Shown here in pieces: positions 27,276-37,359 of a stretch of DNA of 64,000 nucleotides (its first letter is position 1; every line of letters begins with the position of its first letter). A program made the translations under genes and the position numbers. The stretch is from Burkholderia gladioli. Lineage in GTDB: Bacteria > Pseudomonadota > Gammaproteobacteria > Burkholderiales > Burkholderiaceae. The DNA lies in assembly GCF_000959725.1 (NCBI RefSeq), contig NZ_CP009323.1, positions 2,480,001 to 2,544,000 of the forward strand, read 5' to 3'. Below the pieces are notes generated by a model that worked only from the letters and a program-made list of their open reading frames with translations, did not search any database and was not told where the DNA came from.

Positions 27276-27339
27276 GTGTTTACGCCGAACGGGGTGCGCG
27301 GCGCGCCCGGGGCCGCCGCGCGAGGCGCGTGGAACGGGC

Positions 27340-27858
27340 TCAGACCCCGCGCGCGATGCGGCGGCGATTGCGCACCAGGCTGCCGGCCACGGCCAGGAAG
27401 ATCACCACGAAGCCGATCGCGGCCCAGCCCGGCAGCAGGATGCCGAGGATCGGCGGGTAGGCCGTCTCGCAGAGGCCGGCCACCTTGAACACGCTCGGCA
27501 GCCAGTGCGCGGGCGGCAGGCTGTCGACGATCGGCTGCAGCGTGTCGAAACCGCAGCTGAAGCCCGGGTGCAGCTGGATCTGCAGGTGGTGCAGGGCGGT
27601 GCCGGCGCCGGCCAGCGCGGCGATCACGATCAGCAGTTCGATCACGGCGAGGCTGCGCCAGCTGCGCAGGCCGGTGCCGAGGAAGGAGAAGATCGCGATC
27701 AGCGCGAAGAAGTAGCGCTGGATGATGCACAGCGGGCAGGGATCCTCGCCCTTGACGAACTGCAGGTACAGCGCGCCCGCCAGCAAGGCGACGCAGACGA
27801 CGCCGAGCAGCGTCAGGAGGCGGCGCTCGCGGCGCTGCGACAGCGAGAAATCGTTCAT
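27340..27858 (-). CDS. dsbB: Disulfide bond formation protein B
   Basis: 172 residues, four transmembrane segments. It reoxidises DsbA and passes electrons to ubiquinone. The first cysteine pair is CPLC (41/44) after GEDP, and the second pair is formed by C102 in [10 protein letters not shown] and C130 in [18 protein letters not shown] and the conserved W/G residues fit DsbB. The true start is ATG 27858 ([15 protein letters not shown]). Confidence 0.94.
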   Translation of the reverse strand: MNDFSLSQRRERRLLTLLGVVCVALLAGALYLQFVKGEDPCPLCIIQRYFFALIAIFSFLGTGLRSWRSLAVIELLIVIAALAGAGTALHHLQIQLHPGFSCGFDTLQPIVDSLPPAHWLPSVFKVAGLCETAYPPILGILLPGWAAIGFVVIFLAVAGSLVRNRRRIARGV

Positions 27859-28090
27859 CGGTGGTCGGTCCCGAAAATGGAGTGGTCGGATTTTATCGCG
27901 AACGGGCCGCTGTTTTCGTGCGCTGGGCGGGATTCCCGGGCGGAAGCTGGCTCGCGGTGGCAGTGCCGGGCGCGAAAGCTGGCGCGGCGGTTGGCCGGGC
28001 GTCAGGCTCGTGCGCGGCGGTCGAGGCCGTCGCCGCCAAGGCGGCGGGCGCGGCTCCAGCCGCGGCCTGCATGCCGCCCGCCTCGCGGAT

Positions 28091-29467
28091 TCAGCGAATC
28101 GCCGCCAGCACCGCCTCGACCGCCTGGCCGATCGCCAGCAGGGCATCGTCGCGATGCGGGCCGGCGGCCAGCATCAGCCCGACCGGCGCCGCGTCGCGCG
28201 GATGGCAGGGCACCGACAGTGCGCAGGCGTCGAGGAAGTTGAAGGCGCTCGGGTTGCGCAGGATCAGCGCGTTGGTGCGCCCGAAGGCCTCGTCGTCGGC
28301 TTCCAGCTCGGCGATGCGCGGCGGCACCACCGGCACGGTCGGCGCCAGCACCGCGTCGACGCGCGACCAGAGCGTCTGCTCGGCCTCGTCGAGCATGGCG
28401 GCGCGCGCGGCGATCAGGTCCAGGTAGTCGGCCGCGCTGGCCGTCTCGCCCTTGAGGATGCGCGCCAGCACGCGTGGATCGTACTGGTCGCGCCGATCGG
28501 CCAGCAGCGGCCGGTGCCAGGCATAGGCCTCGATCGGCGAGAAGCCGAAGCGGTTGATCTCGGGCAGGCGGTCGAGCGGGGCGAAACGCAGGTCGGAGAC
28601 GATCGCGCCGGCCGCCTCGAGATGGCGCAGCGCGGCGTCGAAGGCGGCGCCGACCTCGGCATCCATGCCGTCCGTCACATAATGATTGAGCACCCCGAGC
28701 CGCACGCCTTCGAGCGGCCGCGCGGCCGGCACGCGCGGCGCCAGGCCGGCGAGGATCCGGTCGACCAGCGCGCAGCAGGCCACCGAGACGCCGATCGGCC
28801 CGAACGAGTCGAGCGTGGTCGACAACGGCACGCCGCCCGAGCGCGGCACGCGGCTGGCGGTCGGCTTGAAGCCGGTCAGGCCGCAGAGCGCGGCGGGGAT
28901 GCGGATCGAGCCGCCGGTGTCGGTGCCCAGCGCGACCGCGGCCATGCCGTCGGCGACCGAGGCGGCCGCGCCCGACGAGGAGCCGCCGGTGATGCGCGCC
29001 TCGCCTGCCACCTCGCGCCGGTAGGGCGAGCGCGGCGTGCCGTAGTGCGGATTGAGGCCGAGCCCCGAGAAGGCGAACTCGCTCATGTTGGTGCGTCCGA
29101 CGATCACCGCGCCGGCGCGCCGCAGCCGCGCCACGGCGGGCGCGTCGGCGCTGGCGGGCGCCGCGTCGTCGAGCGCGCGCGAGCCGGCCCGCGTGCGCTG
29201 GCCGGCGATGTCGAACAGGTCTTTCACCGAGATCGGGATGCCGGCCAGCGGCGAGAGCACGGTGCCGGCCGCACGCAGGCGGTCGTGCGCGTCGGCGGCG
29301 GTGCGCGCGGCCTCGGCATCGACGCCCGTGAAGGCGATCGAACCTTGCCCATCGGGCGCGGCGATGCGCTCGAGCGCGGTATCGACCAGCGCGCGGCTGG
29401 TGGTGCGGCCGGCGGCGAGATCGGCGGCCAGGGTGGCAAGCGGAGGGAACGGAGCGAAGGTCGTCAT
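28091..29467 (-). CDS. Amidase-signature family hydrolase
   Basis: 458 residues. The Ser-cisSer-Lys triad is visible: K82 in [11 protein letters not shown], the [14 protein letters not shown] block (161-174) with the cis-Ser, and the nucleophile S187 in [16 protein letters not shown]. Members hydrolyse diverse amides (glutamyl-tRNA amidotransferase A, indoleacetamide, nicotinamide, allophanate). Without GatB/GatC neighbours the substrate cannot be assigned. It is monocistronic; ATG 29467. Confidence 0.88.
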   Translation of the reverse strand: MTTFAPFPPLATLAADLAAGRTTSRALVDTALERIAAPDGQGSIAFTGVDAEAARTAADAHDRLRAAGTVLSPLAGIPISVKDLFDIAGQRTRAGSRALDDAAPASADAPAVARLRRAGAVIVGRTNMSEFAFSGLGLNPHYGTPRSPYRREVAGEARITGGSSSGAAASVADGMAAVALGTDTGGSIRIPAALCGLTGFKPTASRVPRSGGVPLSTTLDSFGPIGVSVACCALVDRILAGLAPRVPAARPLEGVRLGVLNHYVTDGMDAEVGAAFDAALRHLEAAGAIVSDLRFAPLDRLPEINRFGFSPIEAYAWHRPLLADRRDQYDPRVLARILKGETASAADYLDLIAARAAMLDEAEQTLWSRVDAVLAPTVPVVPPRIAELEADDEAFGRTNALILRNPSAFNFLDACALSVPCHPRDAAPVGLMLAAGPHRDDALLAIGQAVEAVLAAIR

Positions 29468-29701
29468 GGCGGGTTCGGCTTCGGAGCGGGAGTCGGATGG
29501 AGCGGCGAGGGCGGCGCACCCTGCGCCGCCGGCAAAGCCAGGCGACGCCGGGCCTGCCGACGGGCGAGGTGCAGGCAGACGATGGTAGGGGCATCGCCGG
29601 CGGGCGTCCAGCGCGGGTGGGCCGATTTGCCGCTGATGCGGGTCTGAAGGATAATGGACCTTCGTCGAACCCACGCGTGACAGACGCGCCAGACCCTCGT
29701 C

Positions 29702-30955
29702 ATGAGCGAAAACACGCCTTCCGCACCGCCGTCCGGAGTTCGCCCGGACCTCACCCCGGCTGCCGATGCGGCCGATCCGAATCCCGCCGCAGCACCGTCT
29801 CCCGAACCGCCGAAACCTTCGCCGGCGGCGTTTGCCGCGCAGGTGCCGGCCGCCCAGGACGTGGCCGTCGAGCCGGCGATCGCGCCGCCCGATCCGGCCG
29901 CGGCCGCTGCTGCCACGGCCGCGGCCGCGGCCGGGATACCGCCTGCGCCCGCAGCCGCGGGTGCGGCGAGCGAGCCGGCCGGTGCCAAGCCCGGCGCGCC
30001 ACCGCCCGGTTTCGGCGCCGCGCCCGACTTCGAGACCGCTCGTCCGCCGCCTGCCTCGGCGCAGCCGGCGGCACCACCCGCCTACCTGAAGCAGAGCGAT
30101 ACGCCCTGGTCGGTGTTCGGCCGCATCATAGCGGCGCGCGCCCGGCGCCTGTTTGATCGCGCCGGCCAGCGCATCACGCAGCGCACGCTGCGCATCGGCG
30201 TGTCGGCCCGCATCTTCCATCCCGAACCCGGCGCCAGCGGCCTGCGCGGCAAGACGCTTCAATACCTGGAGGAGTCGATCGCGCACTGGGTGATGTCGCG
30301 CGACGTGCTGGTGTTCATGATCCCGACGGTCGGCCACCAGGGCATGCTGCACCCGAGCAACATCCGCCTGCGCGACTACGCGAAACACCTGGATGGGCTG
30401 CTGCTGCAGGGCGGCGCCGACGTCTCGCCGCAAACCTACGCGGCCTCGGACGCGCGCCCGGAATGGCCCGGCGATCGCGTGCGCGACATGTACGAACTCG
30501 AGCTGCTGCACGAGTTCGTCGAGTCGGGCAAGCCGGTGCTCGGCGTGTGCCGCGGCTGCCAGTTGATCAACGTCGCGTTCGGCGGCTCGCTCTACCAGGA
30601 CATCGCCACCGACGTGCCGACCGCGGGCGTGCACGTCAGCGAGCATTACGACCAGCATCGCCACGCGATTCGCTTCCCCGACAACTCGACGCTGGCCAAC
30701 ATGTTCCCGGGCCGTCACGATGCCCTGGTCAACTCGATCCACCACCAGGCGATCCGCGATCTCGGCCGCGATCTCAATATCGAGGCCGTGTCGGCCGAGG
30801 ACGGCATTATCGAGGCCATTCGCTATCGCCGCGCGCCCTTCGTGGTGGGCGTGCAGTGGCATCCGGAGTTCCATCGCGCGGGCGGCGCCGAGTTGCTCGA
30901 CTGCACGCCGCTGCTCGACACCTTCCTGCGGGCCGCGCGCGAGACACGGCTCTAA
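29702..30955 (+). CDS. Class I glutamine-amidotransferase-like hydrolase (peptidase C26 / PuuD-like) with long low-complexity N-terminus
   Basis: 417 residues. Residues 1 to about 150 are Pro/Ala-rich and disordered-looking. From about 160 comes a gamma-glutamyl-GABA-hydrolase-like domain: IGVSARIFHPEP, HLDGLLLQGGADVSP, nucleophile Cys in GVCRGCQLINVAFGG, and the His/Glu pair in VGVQWHPEFH. C26 enzymes cleave gamma-glutamyl bonds, for example in putrescine catabolism, but no puu genes are near. The N-terminal extension is unusual, as normal PuuD-type proteins are about 250 residues. Confidence 0.82.
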   Translation: MSENTPSAPPSGVRPDLTPAADAADPNPAAAPSPEPPKPSPAAFAAQVPAAQDVAVEPAIAPPDPAAAAAATAAAAAGIPPAPAAAGAASEPAGAKPGAPPPGFGAAPDFETARPPPASAQPAAPPAYLKQSDTPWSVFGRIIAARARRLFDRAGQRITQRTLRIGVSARIFHPEPGASGLRGKTLQYLEESIAHWVMSRDVLVFMIPTVGHQGMLHPSNIRLRDYAKHLDGLLLQGGADVSPQTYAASDARPEWPGDRVRDMYELELLHEFVESGKPVLGVCRGCQLINVAFGGSLYQDIATDVPTAGVHVSEHYDQHRHAIRFPDNSTLANMFPGRHDALVNSIHHQAIRDLGRDLNIEAVSAEDGIIEAIRYRRAPFVVGVQWHPEFHRAGGAELLDCTPLLDTFLRAARETRL

Positions 30956-31129
30956 GCACGACCCTGAAGAGCAGTCGCGGGGCGCAGCGCCGAAGCGCGT
31001 CCTTGACCGAGTCGCATCCGATCGCGCCGTGCATCTTGCGCCAGGCGGCCGTCCTGCGGTTTCCGCTGGCGGCCGCCTGGCGTTTTCAGGCGATAATCGC
31101 GCGTCTTCCCATCCATCAGGAGCCTCAGC

Positions 31130-31912
31130 TTGAACAAGCGGAGCAAGCTCGCCGGCCTCGGTCGCGCGGCATCGTGGCTGGCGCTGGCCATGATCGTGTC
31201 GGCGGCCGGCGTGGCCAGCGCGGCCGACGCGGCGGGCGTCGCATCGGCCGATAACACGGCGGCGCAGGCGCCTGCCGAGGTGCCCCAGGCCATGCCGGAA
31301 TCCGCGCCGCCGGTGGCCGGCACGCGCCCCGACGTGACCACCCTGACGCCCGACGACGGCCAGGGCGCTGCCGCCTCGTCCTCGCCGGTGGCGGGCGAGG
31401 CGCAGGGCAATGTCGCGGAGCTGATGGGCATGCTGCGCGAGCATCGCCTCACGGAGATGCGTACCACCTACAACGGCAGCTACGGCGCGAGCCTGCTGTT
31501 CTATCCGCCCGAGATGACCTATTACGTGGCGCTGTTCCAGGACAAGCATTTCTGGCGCGTGGTCAAGTCGCAGGAGCGGCCGCGCGCGGAGATGGTCTAC
31601 CAGAACTTTGCCGACCAGACCGTGCAGCTATCGGATATCGAGCTGCGCCGCACCGAGCTGGCCGCGCAGAAAACCTTCCTCGAGCGCGTGATCGGCCTGT
31701 CCGAGGATCACGCCAAGCGCCTGCAGACCGACCTCGACCTGGCGCGCCAGCAGCGCAGCGAGATCGACGCCCGCCAGCAGGCCGCGCAGGACCAGGCTCG
31801 GGCGCTCGAAGTGGAGCAGCGTGCCTCGCGGCTGCAGTTGCGCGATCTCGAACGGCAGGTGCAGCAGCTCCAGCAGCAGAACGAACGCGGCCTGTCGCCG
31901 GCAGCGAAATGA
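31130..31912 (+). CDS. DUF2968 exported coiled-coil protein
   Basis: 260 residues. A signal peptide (SWLALAMIVSAAGVASA) is followed by an Ala/Pro-rich linker and, from about 100, a domain with LMGMLREHRLTEMRTTYNG, then LLFYPPEMTYYVALFQ and a long Gln/Arg-rich coiled coil. This is DUF2968, largely confined to Burkholderiaceae; function unknown. The start is TTG 31130, chosen because GGAG lies 8 nt upstream and gives a complete signal peptide. The nearest ATG is inside the signal peptide. Confidence 0.8.
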   Translation: MNKRSKLAGLGRAASWLALAMIVSAAGVASAADAAGVASADNTAAQAPAEVPQAMPESAPPVAGTRPDVTTLTPDDGQGAAASSSPVAGEAQGNVAELMGMLREHRLTEMRTTYNGSYGASLLFYPPEMTYYVALFQDKHFWRVVKSQERPRAEMVYQNFADQTVQLSDIELRRTELAAQKTFLERVIGLSEDHAKRLQTDLDLARQQRSEIDARQQAAQDQARALEVEQRASRLQLRDLERQVQQLQQQNERGLSPAAK

Positions 31913-32162
31913 GGAATGCGGGCGCCCGCCCGCATCCTTCCTGACAATTTCCTTTCTCACCAAGCCGTCTTCTTGCTCGATATGTAATGGATTTGCAAGA
32001 AACGTCGCGCTTCTCATCACTTCCCCGCATACCTTGGCGCAGCGAATTGCGCGACACTGCGGTACAGTCTGCGGGCGCCGGTCGGCCGCCCTACGGCCGG
32101 CCCCGGTGCGGCGACACCACACGCTGCGCGAGCTTCGCGCGAAAGCTAGATGAGATAACACA
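31913..32162. other. Upstream region of the MFS gene
   Basis: An ATGCGGGCG/CGCCCGCAT hairpin at about 31917-31936 directly follows the DUF2968 stop and may end that transcript. The rest is a GC-rich leader with several inverted repeats (for instance GGCCGCC/GGCCGGCC around 32080-32105) before the transporter ATG. Confidence 0.4.
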
Positions 32163-33461
32163 ATGTCTACAGCGACCCACACCTCCGTCCAGTCGGAATC
32201 GAAGGCCAGGACCGTATTCCGCGTGGTCAGCGGCAACTTCCTGGAAATGTATGACTTCATGGTCTATGGCTATTACGCCTCGGCGATCGCCAAGACCTAC
32301 TTTCCGAGCGGCGACGCGTTCGCCTCGCTGATGCTGGCGCTGTCGGTGTTCGGCGCGGGCTTCCTGATCCGGCCGGTCGGCGCGATCGTGCTGGGCGCCT
32401 ATATCGACCACCACGGCCGCCGCAAGGGCCTGATCCTGACCCTGGGCCTGATGGCGCTCGGCACGCTGGCTGTGGCCGTCGTGCCCGGCTACAGCACCAT
32501 CGGCATGCTCGCGCCAATCCTGGTGCTGCTCGGGCGCCTGCTGCAGGGTTTCTCGGCCGGGGTCGAGCTGGGCGGCGTGTCGGTCTACCTGTCCGAGATC
32601 GCCACCAAGGGCAACAAGGGTTTCTACACCGCCTGGCAGTCGGGCAGCCAGCAGGTGGCGGTGGTGTTCGCGGCGCTGGTCGGCGTGGTGCTGCATAGCG
32701 TGCTGCCGGTCGAGCAGATGACGAGCTGGGGCTGGCGCGTGCCGTTCCTGATCGGCTGCCTGATCGTGCCGTTCCTGTTTTTTGTACGCCGTTCGCTGAA
32801 GGAAACCGACGAGTTCCTGGCGCGCCGCCATCGCCCGAGCATGGGCGAGATCATGCAGTCGATGCTGAAGAACTGGGGCGTGGTGCTGGCCGGGATGGGC
32901 ATGGTGATCATGACCACCGTGTCCTTCTACATGATCACGGCCTATACGCCGACCTTCGGCAAGGAGGAACTGCACCTGTCCTCGATCGACGCGCTGGTGG
33001 TGACGGTCTGCGTCGGCCTGTCGAACCTGGTCTGGCTGCCGGTCTGGGGCAGCATCTCGGACCGCATCGGCCGCCGCCCGGTGCTGATCACCTTCACCGT
33101 GCTGACCCTGCTGACGGCCTATCCTGCCGTGCAATGGCTGGTGGCCGAGCCGTCCTTCCTGCGCCTGCTGCTGGTCGAGCTGTGGCTGTCCTTCCTGTAC
33201 GGCTCCTACAACGGCGCGATGGTGGTGGCGCTCACCGAGGTGATGCCGGCCGAGGTGCGCACCGCCGGCTTCTCGCTGGCCTACAGCCTGGCGACCACCA
33301 TCGGCGGCTTCACGCCGGCGATCTCGACCCTGCTGATCCACGAGACCCACAACAAGGCGGCGCCGGGGCTGTGGCTCGGCGTGGCGGCGATCTGCGGCCT
33401 GATCGCGACCCTGGTGCTGTATCGCACGCCGGAATCGCGCAATCAATACAAGGCGGTCTGA
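32163..33461 (+). CDS. MFS transporter, citrate/dicarboxylate-proton symporter (MHS) type
   Basis: 432 residues, 12 transmembrane segments. The start [21 protein letters not shown], then [20 protein letters not shown] and [20 protein letters not shown], place it in the metabolite:H+ symporter branch close to CitA/TcuC citrate or tricarballylate carriers. Substrate is inferred from family resemblance only. Monocistronic. Confidence 0.85.
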   Translation: MSTATHTSVQSESKARTVFRVVSGNFLEMYDFMVYGYYASAIAKTYFPSGDAFASLMLALSVFGAGFLIRPVGAIVLGAYIDHHGRRKGLILTLGLMALGTLAVAVVPGYSTIGMLAPILVLLGRLLQGFSAGVELGGVSVYLSEIATKGNKGFYTAWQSGSQQVAVVFAALVGVVLHSVLPVEQMTSWGWRVPFLIGCLIVPFLFFVRRSLKETDEFLARRHRPSMGEIMQSMLKNWGVVLAGMGMVIMTTVSFYMITAYTPTFGKEELHLSSIDALVVTVCVGLSNLVWLPVWGSISDRIGRRPVLITFTVLTLLTAYPAVQWLVAEPSFLRLLLVELWLSFLYGSYNGAMVVALTEVMPAEVRTAGFSLAYSLATTIGGFTPAISTLLIHETHNKAAPGLWLGVAAICGLIATLVLYRTPESRNQYKAV

Positions 33462-33501
33462 GCACGGCGCTGCCGCGGGCAGCGCCGGCGCGGCACAAGG
33501 A

Positions 33502-33529
33502 AAAAGGGAGCGCCTCGGCGCTCCCTTTT
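33502..33529. terminator. Bidirectional terminator between MFS and TPR genes
   Basis: AAAAGGGAGCGCC-TC-GGCGCTCCCTTTT, perfect, between convergent genes. Confidence 0.85.
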
Positions 33530-33573
33530 GCGTTGCGAGGCGGGCGGCATGAAGCCGGCCCGCATGCGCCGCC

Positions 33574-35412
33574 TTAGCCGGCCCGGATGCGCGCCGCCAC
33601 CGCGGCGACCACCGGATCCCAGGCGCCCGGCTCGCGCTGGCGGAACAGCTCGGCGCGCGGGTACCAGGGGCTGTCCTCGCCGGTGAACCAGCGCCAGTCG
33701 GCGGCGAATGCCAGCATCAGCCACAGCGGCTTGCCGAGCGCGCCCGTCAAATGCGCGACGGCCGTGTCGATCGCCACCACGCCGTCGAGCCGGTCGATCA
33801 GCGCGGCGGTGGCGGCGAAATCGTCGAGCCCCTCGGCACGATGGATGCGCGCGCGCTGCGGGTGCGCCGCGAGCGCGGCGCGATCCTCGGCCGACAGCTC
33901 CGGCTGCAGCACGATCCAGTCGACGCCGGGAATCTCGAACAGCGGCGCGAGCGCGGCGAACGGCGCGGCGCGATTCTCCTGTACCTGTCGCCGCCCCGAC
34001 CAGACGATGCCGAGCTTGCGCCTGGACTGGCCGCCGAGCGAGCCGCGAAAGCGGCGTCGCGCGTGGTCGGGTACCGACAGATAGGGCGTGCGCGAGGGGA
34101 TCTCGTCGAAGTCCAGGCCGAGCGCGAAGGGCAGGCTCAGCAGCGAGCAGCCGAGATCGGCGCCGTGACGGCCTTGCCCGCTCGCCACGATGCCGACGCG
34201 CCAGGCCTTGGCCAGCGGCGCGAACAGCGACAGCAGCTCGGGCTGCACCTCGAACACCAGCCGCGCGCAGCGCTCGCGCGCCAGCGGCACGAAGCGCGCA
34301 AACTGCAGCGTGTCGCCGAAACCCTGTTCGGCACGAACCAGCAGCGTGCGCGCTTCGATCGGCTCGCCATGCCAGCGCGGCTCGCCTGCCGCGGGCGCGC
34401 CGGGCAACGCGTGGCGCGCCTCGTATTCGGGCAGGCCGCGCCGGAAGTCGCGCAACGTCAGCAGGGTGACGGCGCGATGCATGCGCGCCAGCGTGTGGTC
34501 GGGCGCCAGGCGCAGCGCCTGGTCGAAGGCGCGCAGCGCCAGCTCGTGCGCGCCGAGCGCATGATGCGCGGTGCCGAGGTTGAGCCAGGCCAGCACCAGG
34601 GAGGGATCGAGGCCGACCGCGCGCTCGTAGCGCGCGCGTGCCTGGGCGTGGTGGCCTAGCGCGGCCAGCGCATTGCCGAGCCCGAGCAAGGCGAGCGGGA
34701 AGGCCGGGTGCAGGCCCAGCACCGTCTCGAAGGCCTGCACCGCTTCCTGGTGGCGGCCCACCGCGTCGAGCGTATTGCCGAGATTGAAATGCGCGGCCGC
34801 GAAGCGCGGCTCGGAGGCGATCGCCGCCTGGAAGTGGGAGACGGCCTCGTCGGCCTGGCCGAGCGCGGCCAGCGCCATGCCGAGGTTGTTGTGCGCGCCG
34901 GCATGGCCCGGTCGCAGCGCCAGCGCGCGGCGGAACGCGGCGAAGGCCGCCTCGTGGCGGCCCAGCGCGTTGAGCGCGTTGCCGAGGTTGTTGTGGATCG
35001 AGGCATCGCCGGGCGAGAGCCGCAGCGCGCGCTCGAAGGCATCCACCGCATCCTCGTGACGCTCCTGCGCGGCATAGGCATTGCCGAGGTTGTAGTGCGC
35101 GAGCGGGAAGTCGGGGGCCAGCGTCAGCGCGTTGCGAAAGCGCACGATCGCGTCGTCGATCCGGCCCAGCGCCTTCAGCGCATTGCCGAGATTGAGGTGC
35201 AGCGCGGCATCGTTCGGGCGCAGCTCCACCGCGCGGCCGACCAGATCGGCCGCTTCCTGGTTCTGCCCCTGTTGATGGCGCAGCACGCCGAACAGATGCA
35301 GTGCATCGGCATCGGACGGGTTGGCCGCGAGCGCGGCGCGGTAGTCGCGCTCGGCCTCGGCCAGGCGGCCTGCCCGATGCGCCGCGAACGCGCGATCGAA
35401 AACGGATTCCAT
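33574..35412 (-). CDS. TPR protein with C-terminal glycosyltransferase-like domain
   Basis: 612 residues. Roughly ten tetratricopeptide repeats of 34 residues (for example HYNLGNAYAAQERHEDAVDA, HNNLGNALNALGRHEAAFAA) fill residues about 5-350. The C-terminal 250 residues resemble the GT9/GT41-like fold (LLVRAEQGFGDTLQFARFVP, VAIDTAVAHLTGALGKPLW, DWRWFTGEDSPWYP). Such proteins modify proteins or surface glycans; the target is unknown, and no glycan operon is adjacent. ATG 35412 begins MESVFDRAF. Confidence 0.82.
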   Translation of the reverse strand: MESVFDRAFAAHRAGRLAEAERDYRAALAANPSDADALHLFGVLRHQQGQNQEAADLVGRAVELRPNDAALHLNLGNALKALGRIDDAIVRFRNALTLAPDFPLAHYNLGNAYAAQERHEDAVDAFERALRLSPGDASIHNNLGNALNALGRHEAAFAAFRRALALRPGHAGAHNNLGMALAALGQADEAVSHFQAAIASEPRFAAAHFNLGNTLDAVGRHQEAVQAFETVLGLHPAFPLALLGLGNALAALGHHAQARARYERAVGLDPSLVLAWLNLGTAHHALGAHELALRAFDQALRLAPDHTLARMHRAVTLLTLRDFRRGLPEYEARHALPGAPAAGEPRWHGEPIEARTLLVRAEQGFGDTLQFARFVPLARERCARLVFEVQPELLSLFAPLAKAWRVGIVASGQGRHGADLGCSLLSLPFALGLDFDEIPSRTPYLSVPDHARRRFRGSLGGQSRRKLGIVWSGRRQVQENRAAPFAALAPLFEIPGVDWIVLQPELSAEDRAALAAHPQRARIHRAEGLDDFAATAALIDRLDGVVAIDTAVAHLTGALGKPLWLMLAFAADWRWFTGEDSPWYPRAELFRQREPGAWDPVVAAVAARIRAG

Positions 35413-35543
35413 GACGCAAGACTGGCGAGAAAGACGCATTTTCCCACAGCGCGCGCCGGGCCCGTCCATTTACGAATGGGCGTCTGGAACGCGTGCGGCG
35501 GCGGGCGTAGACTTGGGGACCGTCCTGGATCGCGGAGGTCGAG

Positions 35544-37250
35544 ATGCTTGCCGTCCCGCTGGATATCGCGCCGGTGCTGATCGTCGGCGCCGGGCCCACC
35601 GGCCTGGCGGCCGCGCTGTCGCTGGCGAAGGCCAAACTGCCCGTGCGCATCGTCGACCAGGCCCGCCGGCCGGCCCCGCATTCGCGCGCGATCGGGATCC
35701 AGGCGCGCACGCTGGAGTTGCTCGAACAGCACCGCATCGTCGAGCCCTTCCTCGAGCTCGGGCATCGCGCGCGCGTCGCGCACCTGGTATCGGCCGGGCG
35801 CCGAATCGCCGAGCTCGATTTCGATCCGCTGCAGACGCGCTATCCCTATCTGCTGATGCTGGAGCAGACCGAGACCGAGCGCATCCTCACCGAGCATCTC
35901 GCTTCCTTCGACATCCTGATCGAGCGCGGCGTCAAGCTCTCGCGCTGCCGCCAGGATGGCGAGACGCTGCGCGTGCTGCTGGAACACGAGGATGGGCGCG
36001 AGGAAACACTGGCGCCGTCCTGGCTGGTTGCCGCCGACGGCGCGCACAGCACGCTGCGGCACCTGCTGGGCGCGAGCTTCGCCGGCCATGCCTTCGAGCA
36101 GACCTTCCTGCTGGCCGACGTCGCCGCCGAACCGGGCTGGCCCGACGACGAGATCCACCTGCATGCGACGCACGACGGCCTGGCGGGGATGCTGCCGCTG
36201 GGGCATGGGCGCTACCGGATCGTCGCCGATCGGCCGCCGCGGGATGCGCAAGGGGCGGAGCGCGAAGGCGCACCCGCGGCGCAGGCTTCGAGCGAGCTTG
36301 GCAAGGGCGGTGCAGACGACGATGCGCCTTCCCTCGAAACCTGTCGTGCCCTGGTGCGCGAGCGCATCGATCCGCATCTGGCGATCGACGAACTGGGCTG
36401 GTCGTCCTACTTCCATCTGCACAGCCGCATGATCGAGCATCTGCGCATCGGCCGCGTGCTGTTCGCCGGCGACGCCGCGCACGTGCACAGCCCGGCCGGC
36501 GCGCAGGGCATGAACACGGGCATCCAGGAAGCCTTCAACCTCGGCTGGAAACTCGCGCGCGTGCTGACGGCCGGGGCGCCGGAGCGGCTGCTCGACACCT
36601 ATCACGCCGAGCGCCATCCGATCGAACGCGAGGTGCTGCGGCAAACCAGCTTCATCACCCAGGTGGTGGAGGCCGATCACGGGCCGCTGAAGCTGCTGCG
36701 CGAGCACGTCGTGCCGGTGCTGGCCTCGCTGGGCCCGGTGCGCGATGCGCTGCGCCGCTCGGTCAGCGAACTGGCGGTGCAGTACCGGCGCAGCCCGCTG
36801 ACGCTCGAACGCGTGCTGGACGGCGGCCCGCGCGCGGGCGAACGCGCCCCCGACGCGCTGCTGCGAGTGCTGGACGGCCCCCTGGGCGGCGCGCCCGGCG
36901 TGGCGCGCGTGTTCGACCTGCACGACCCCGCGCACTTCACCCTGCTGCTGCTCGAGGCGGGGCCGGCCGGCGAGGCGGGCGATGCCGTGCAGGCCGGCGA
37001 CCCGGACGGCAGCCGCCTGGCGCAGGCGCTCGACCGGCTGATGCCGGGTGCGATCCGCACCTGGCGCGTGATCGATACCGACGAGGACGGCGCGCCGCCG
37101 CTCGACGAGGCCTATGGTCATACGCGGCCCTGTTTCTATTTGATCCGGCCCGATGGTTACCTGGCCGCGCGCGGCCGATCCGCGTCGGACGCGAACGCGC
37201 TGCTCAGGCATTGCGAGACGTGGTTCGCGGCGGTCGACCGGCGCGCGTGA
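35544..37250 (+). CDS. FAD-dependent aromatic monooxygenase (PheA/TfdB family)
   Basis: 568 residues. The FAD-binding GAGPTGL is at 15-21, DG motif VAADGAHSTLRHLLG in the middle, and the GD motif RVLFAGDAAHVHSPAGAQGM followed by NTGIQEAFNLGWKLA. These define class A flavin hydroxylases of the FAD_binding_3 group, acting on phenols or polyketide-type aromatics. The C-terminal thioredoxin-like domain is present (HTRPCFYLIRPDGYLAARG). No other degradation gene is adjacent, so the substrate is unknown. Confidence 0.85.
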   Translation: MLAVPLDIAPVLIVGAGPTGLAAALSLAKAKLPVRIVDQARRPAPHSRAIGIQARTLELLEQHRIVEPFLELGHRARVAHLVSAGRRIAELDFDPLQTRYPYLLMLEQTETERILTEHLASFDILIERGVKLSRCRQDGETLRVLLEHEDGREETLAPSWLVAADGAHSTLRHLLGASFAGHAFEQTFLLADVAAEPGWPDDEIHLHATHDGLAGMLPLGHGRYRIVADRPPRDAQGAEREGAPAAQASSELGKGGADDDAPSLETCRALVRERIDPHLAIDELGWSSYFHLHSRMIEHLRIGRVLFAGDAAHVHSPAGAQGMNTGIQEAFNLGWKLARVLTAGAPERLLDTYHAERHPIEREVLRQTSFITQVVEADHGPLKLLREHVVPVLASLGPVRDALRRSVSELAVQYRRSPLTLERVLDGGPRAGERAPDALLRVLDGPLGGAPGVARVFDLHDPAHFTLLLLEAGPAGEAGDAVQAGDPDGSRLAQALDRLMPGAIRTWRVIDTDEDGAPPLDEAYGHTRPCFYLIRPDGYLAARGRSASDANALLRHCETWFAAVDRRA

Positions 37251-37277
37251 CGGCGGGAAAGGGCGGATCCAAAGAGA

Positions 37278-37312
37278 AAGGCGCCGATATGCATCTCGCA
37301 TGTCGGCGCCTT
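37278..37312. terminator. Shared terminator of monooxygenase and fds operon
   Basis: AAGGCGCCGA/TCGGCGCCTT stem with a partly self-complementary interior, between convergent genes. On the minus strand it is followed by TCTCTTTGG. Confidence 0.65.
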
Positions 37313-37359
37313 GTCGTATGCGGCCCGTCGAGTCGCGCCGCCTGCCTGCCGCGGCCCGC

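Larger units (their letters stand above)
26711..27339. other. 629-base gap where xdhAB would be expected
   Basis: Between xdhC and dsbB, both on the minus strand. It holds a 78-codon minus-strand frame (26728-26964) starting MTTQTIRIRPPGS, Pro/Ala/Arg-rich and without a ribosome site. It also holds an AT-rich promoter-like patch with a GGGAAA-TAT-TTTCCC inverted repeat (27082-27096) and a short plus-strand frame at 27126. GGGGCCC-GGC-GGGCCCC (27247-27264) forms a strong hairpin. Confidence 0.5.

Noticed and set aside
28091..31549. A 1152-codon open frame on the minus strand
   Set aside because: Only the part to 29467 is the amidase. The rest is antisense to the hydrolase and DUF2968 genes and to the intergenic regions, and open merely because of GC bias.
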